Shown one piece after another: positions 5,241-5,500 of a stretch of DNA of 5,500 nt. Position 1 is the first letter of the stretch, and the number at the start of each line of letters is the position of its first letter. Made by a program: the position numbers and the translations under genes. Source of the DNA: Acidobacteriota bacterium (GTDB lineage Bacteria; Acidobacteriota; Blastocatellia; Pyrinomonadales; Pyrinomonadaceae); assembly GCA_003222855.1 (NCBI GenBank), contig QHXH01000118.1, positions 1-5,500 on the forward strand. Reading direction: 5' to 3'. Under the pieces are notes generated by a model. It was not told the DNA's origin, did not search any database, and was given only the letters and a program-made list of their open reading frames with translations.

Positions 5241-5256
5241 CGATATTCCGTTTTAG
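5227..5256 (+). other. Out-of-frame SSB acidic C-terminal tip (DLTDDDIPF)
   Basis: Read in the frame one base ahead of ssb, these bases encode D L T D D D I P F followed by TAG. DDDIPF is the consensus SSB tip that docks to many replication and repair proteins. Its position next to the ssb stop makes coincidence very unlikely. The +1 frame is also open upstream across the linker (reading ATAQASAGPEPT before the tip), so one extra base anywhere between about 5193 and 5237 explains the break. Possible causes are a true mutation, an assembly error or recoding. Confidence 0.85.
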
Positions 5257-5264
5257 TTTTGTCG

Positions 5265-5500
5265 CTAAGTGAGACTAGCGTCGCTGGTGCCCCACTTGCC
5301 CAGTTGTCTCAGTTTTTGATAGCGGCGAGTCAACCGCTCTTCCACGGAGTGAGTCGAAGATTCAGCGAGTCTCGCAGACAACACCACATCCAACAGCCGG
5401 GCCGCTTCGTCATACGAATTCTGCGCCCCACCCTTTGGCTCGTCGATCACCTGATCGACGATTCCTTCATGCTTTAAGTCCTTCGCCGTCAACCGCAGTT
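5265..5500 (-). CDS. accA: Acetyl-CoA carboxylase carboxyltransferase subunit alpha, C-terminal part
   Basis: AccA pairs with AccD to transfer the carboxyl group from biotin-carboxyl carrier protein to acetyl-CoA, making malonyl-CoA for fatty-acid synthesis. Only the last 78 codons are in the window; the gene continues past the right edge. The visible part has the family's C-terminal signature: LRLTAKDLKHEGIVDQVIDE, then PKGGAQNSYDEAARLL, and a helical end with LTRRYQKLRQLGKWG, which matches the usual RYxKxRxxG ending. The leucine codon TTG at 5492-5490 is internal, not a start, since the frame stays open to the edge. The TAG stop (5267-5265) lies eight bases beyond the out-of-frame ssb stop and 24 beyond the in-frame one. 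The two genes converge with almost no spacer and no clear terminator. Confidence 0.9.
   Translation of the reverse strand, partial: LRLTAKDLKHEGIVDQVIDEPKGGAQNSYDEAARLLDVVLSARLAESSTHSVEERLTRRYQKLRQLGKWGTSDASLT

Noticed and set aside
5263..5280. CGCTA-N8-TAGCG hairpin as a terminator between ssb and accA
   Set aside because: The five-base stem with an eight-base loop overlaps the accA stop codon and has no T-run, so it is too weak to call.

Overview
The window looks like a stretch of ordinary chromosome from a free-living Gram-negative-type bacterium, most likely an Acidobacteriota member of the Blastocatellia/Pyrinomonadaceae kind. That assignment is inference: it rests on the style of the ParB N-terminus (RRGLP...MRHDAHYVEEL), the SSB N-terminus, and two REPIN-like palindrome pairs that I associate from memory with such genomes. 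No phage, plasmid, transposase, CRISPR or RNA gene is visible.

Layout. At the extreme left, nine codons of a minus-strand gene with a strong ribosome binding site run off the edge. A gap of about 340 bases with small palindromes follows, then a plus-strand gene for an unrecognised basic 180-residue protein (371-913). A REPIN-like inverted repeat (920-977) lies between this gene and the convergent end of a four-gene minus-strand operon. In transcription order the operon is miaB (tRNA methylthiotransferase), a bifunctional-nuclease/DUF151 gene, parA and parB (chromosome segregation), with short gaps or overlaps throughout. A second REPIN-like element (2567-2631) sits exactly at the 5' end of parA and is read through in frame, so the first 25 or so ParA residues are repeat-derived. 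Upstream of miaB is a 370-base non-coding region with a tandem 23-bp duplication and degenerate CACGAAG-type repeats. It separates miaB from the divergent ssb. The window ends with the C-terminal part of accA (acetyl-CoA carboxylase alpha subunit) on the minus strand, convergent with ssb.

The genes are housekeeping: tRNA modification, segregation, single-stranded DNA protection and fatty-acid precursor synthesis. I do not see a new multi-gene system.

The two best leads are in known genes. First, ssb ends in frame without its acidic tip, yet an intact DLTDDDIPF-stop, the conserved protein-docking tail of SSB, lies immediately downstream in the +1 frame. Second, a REPIN element has been captured at the start of parA.
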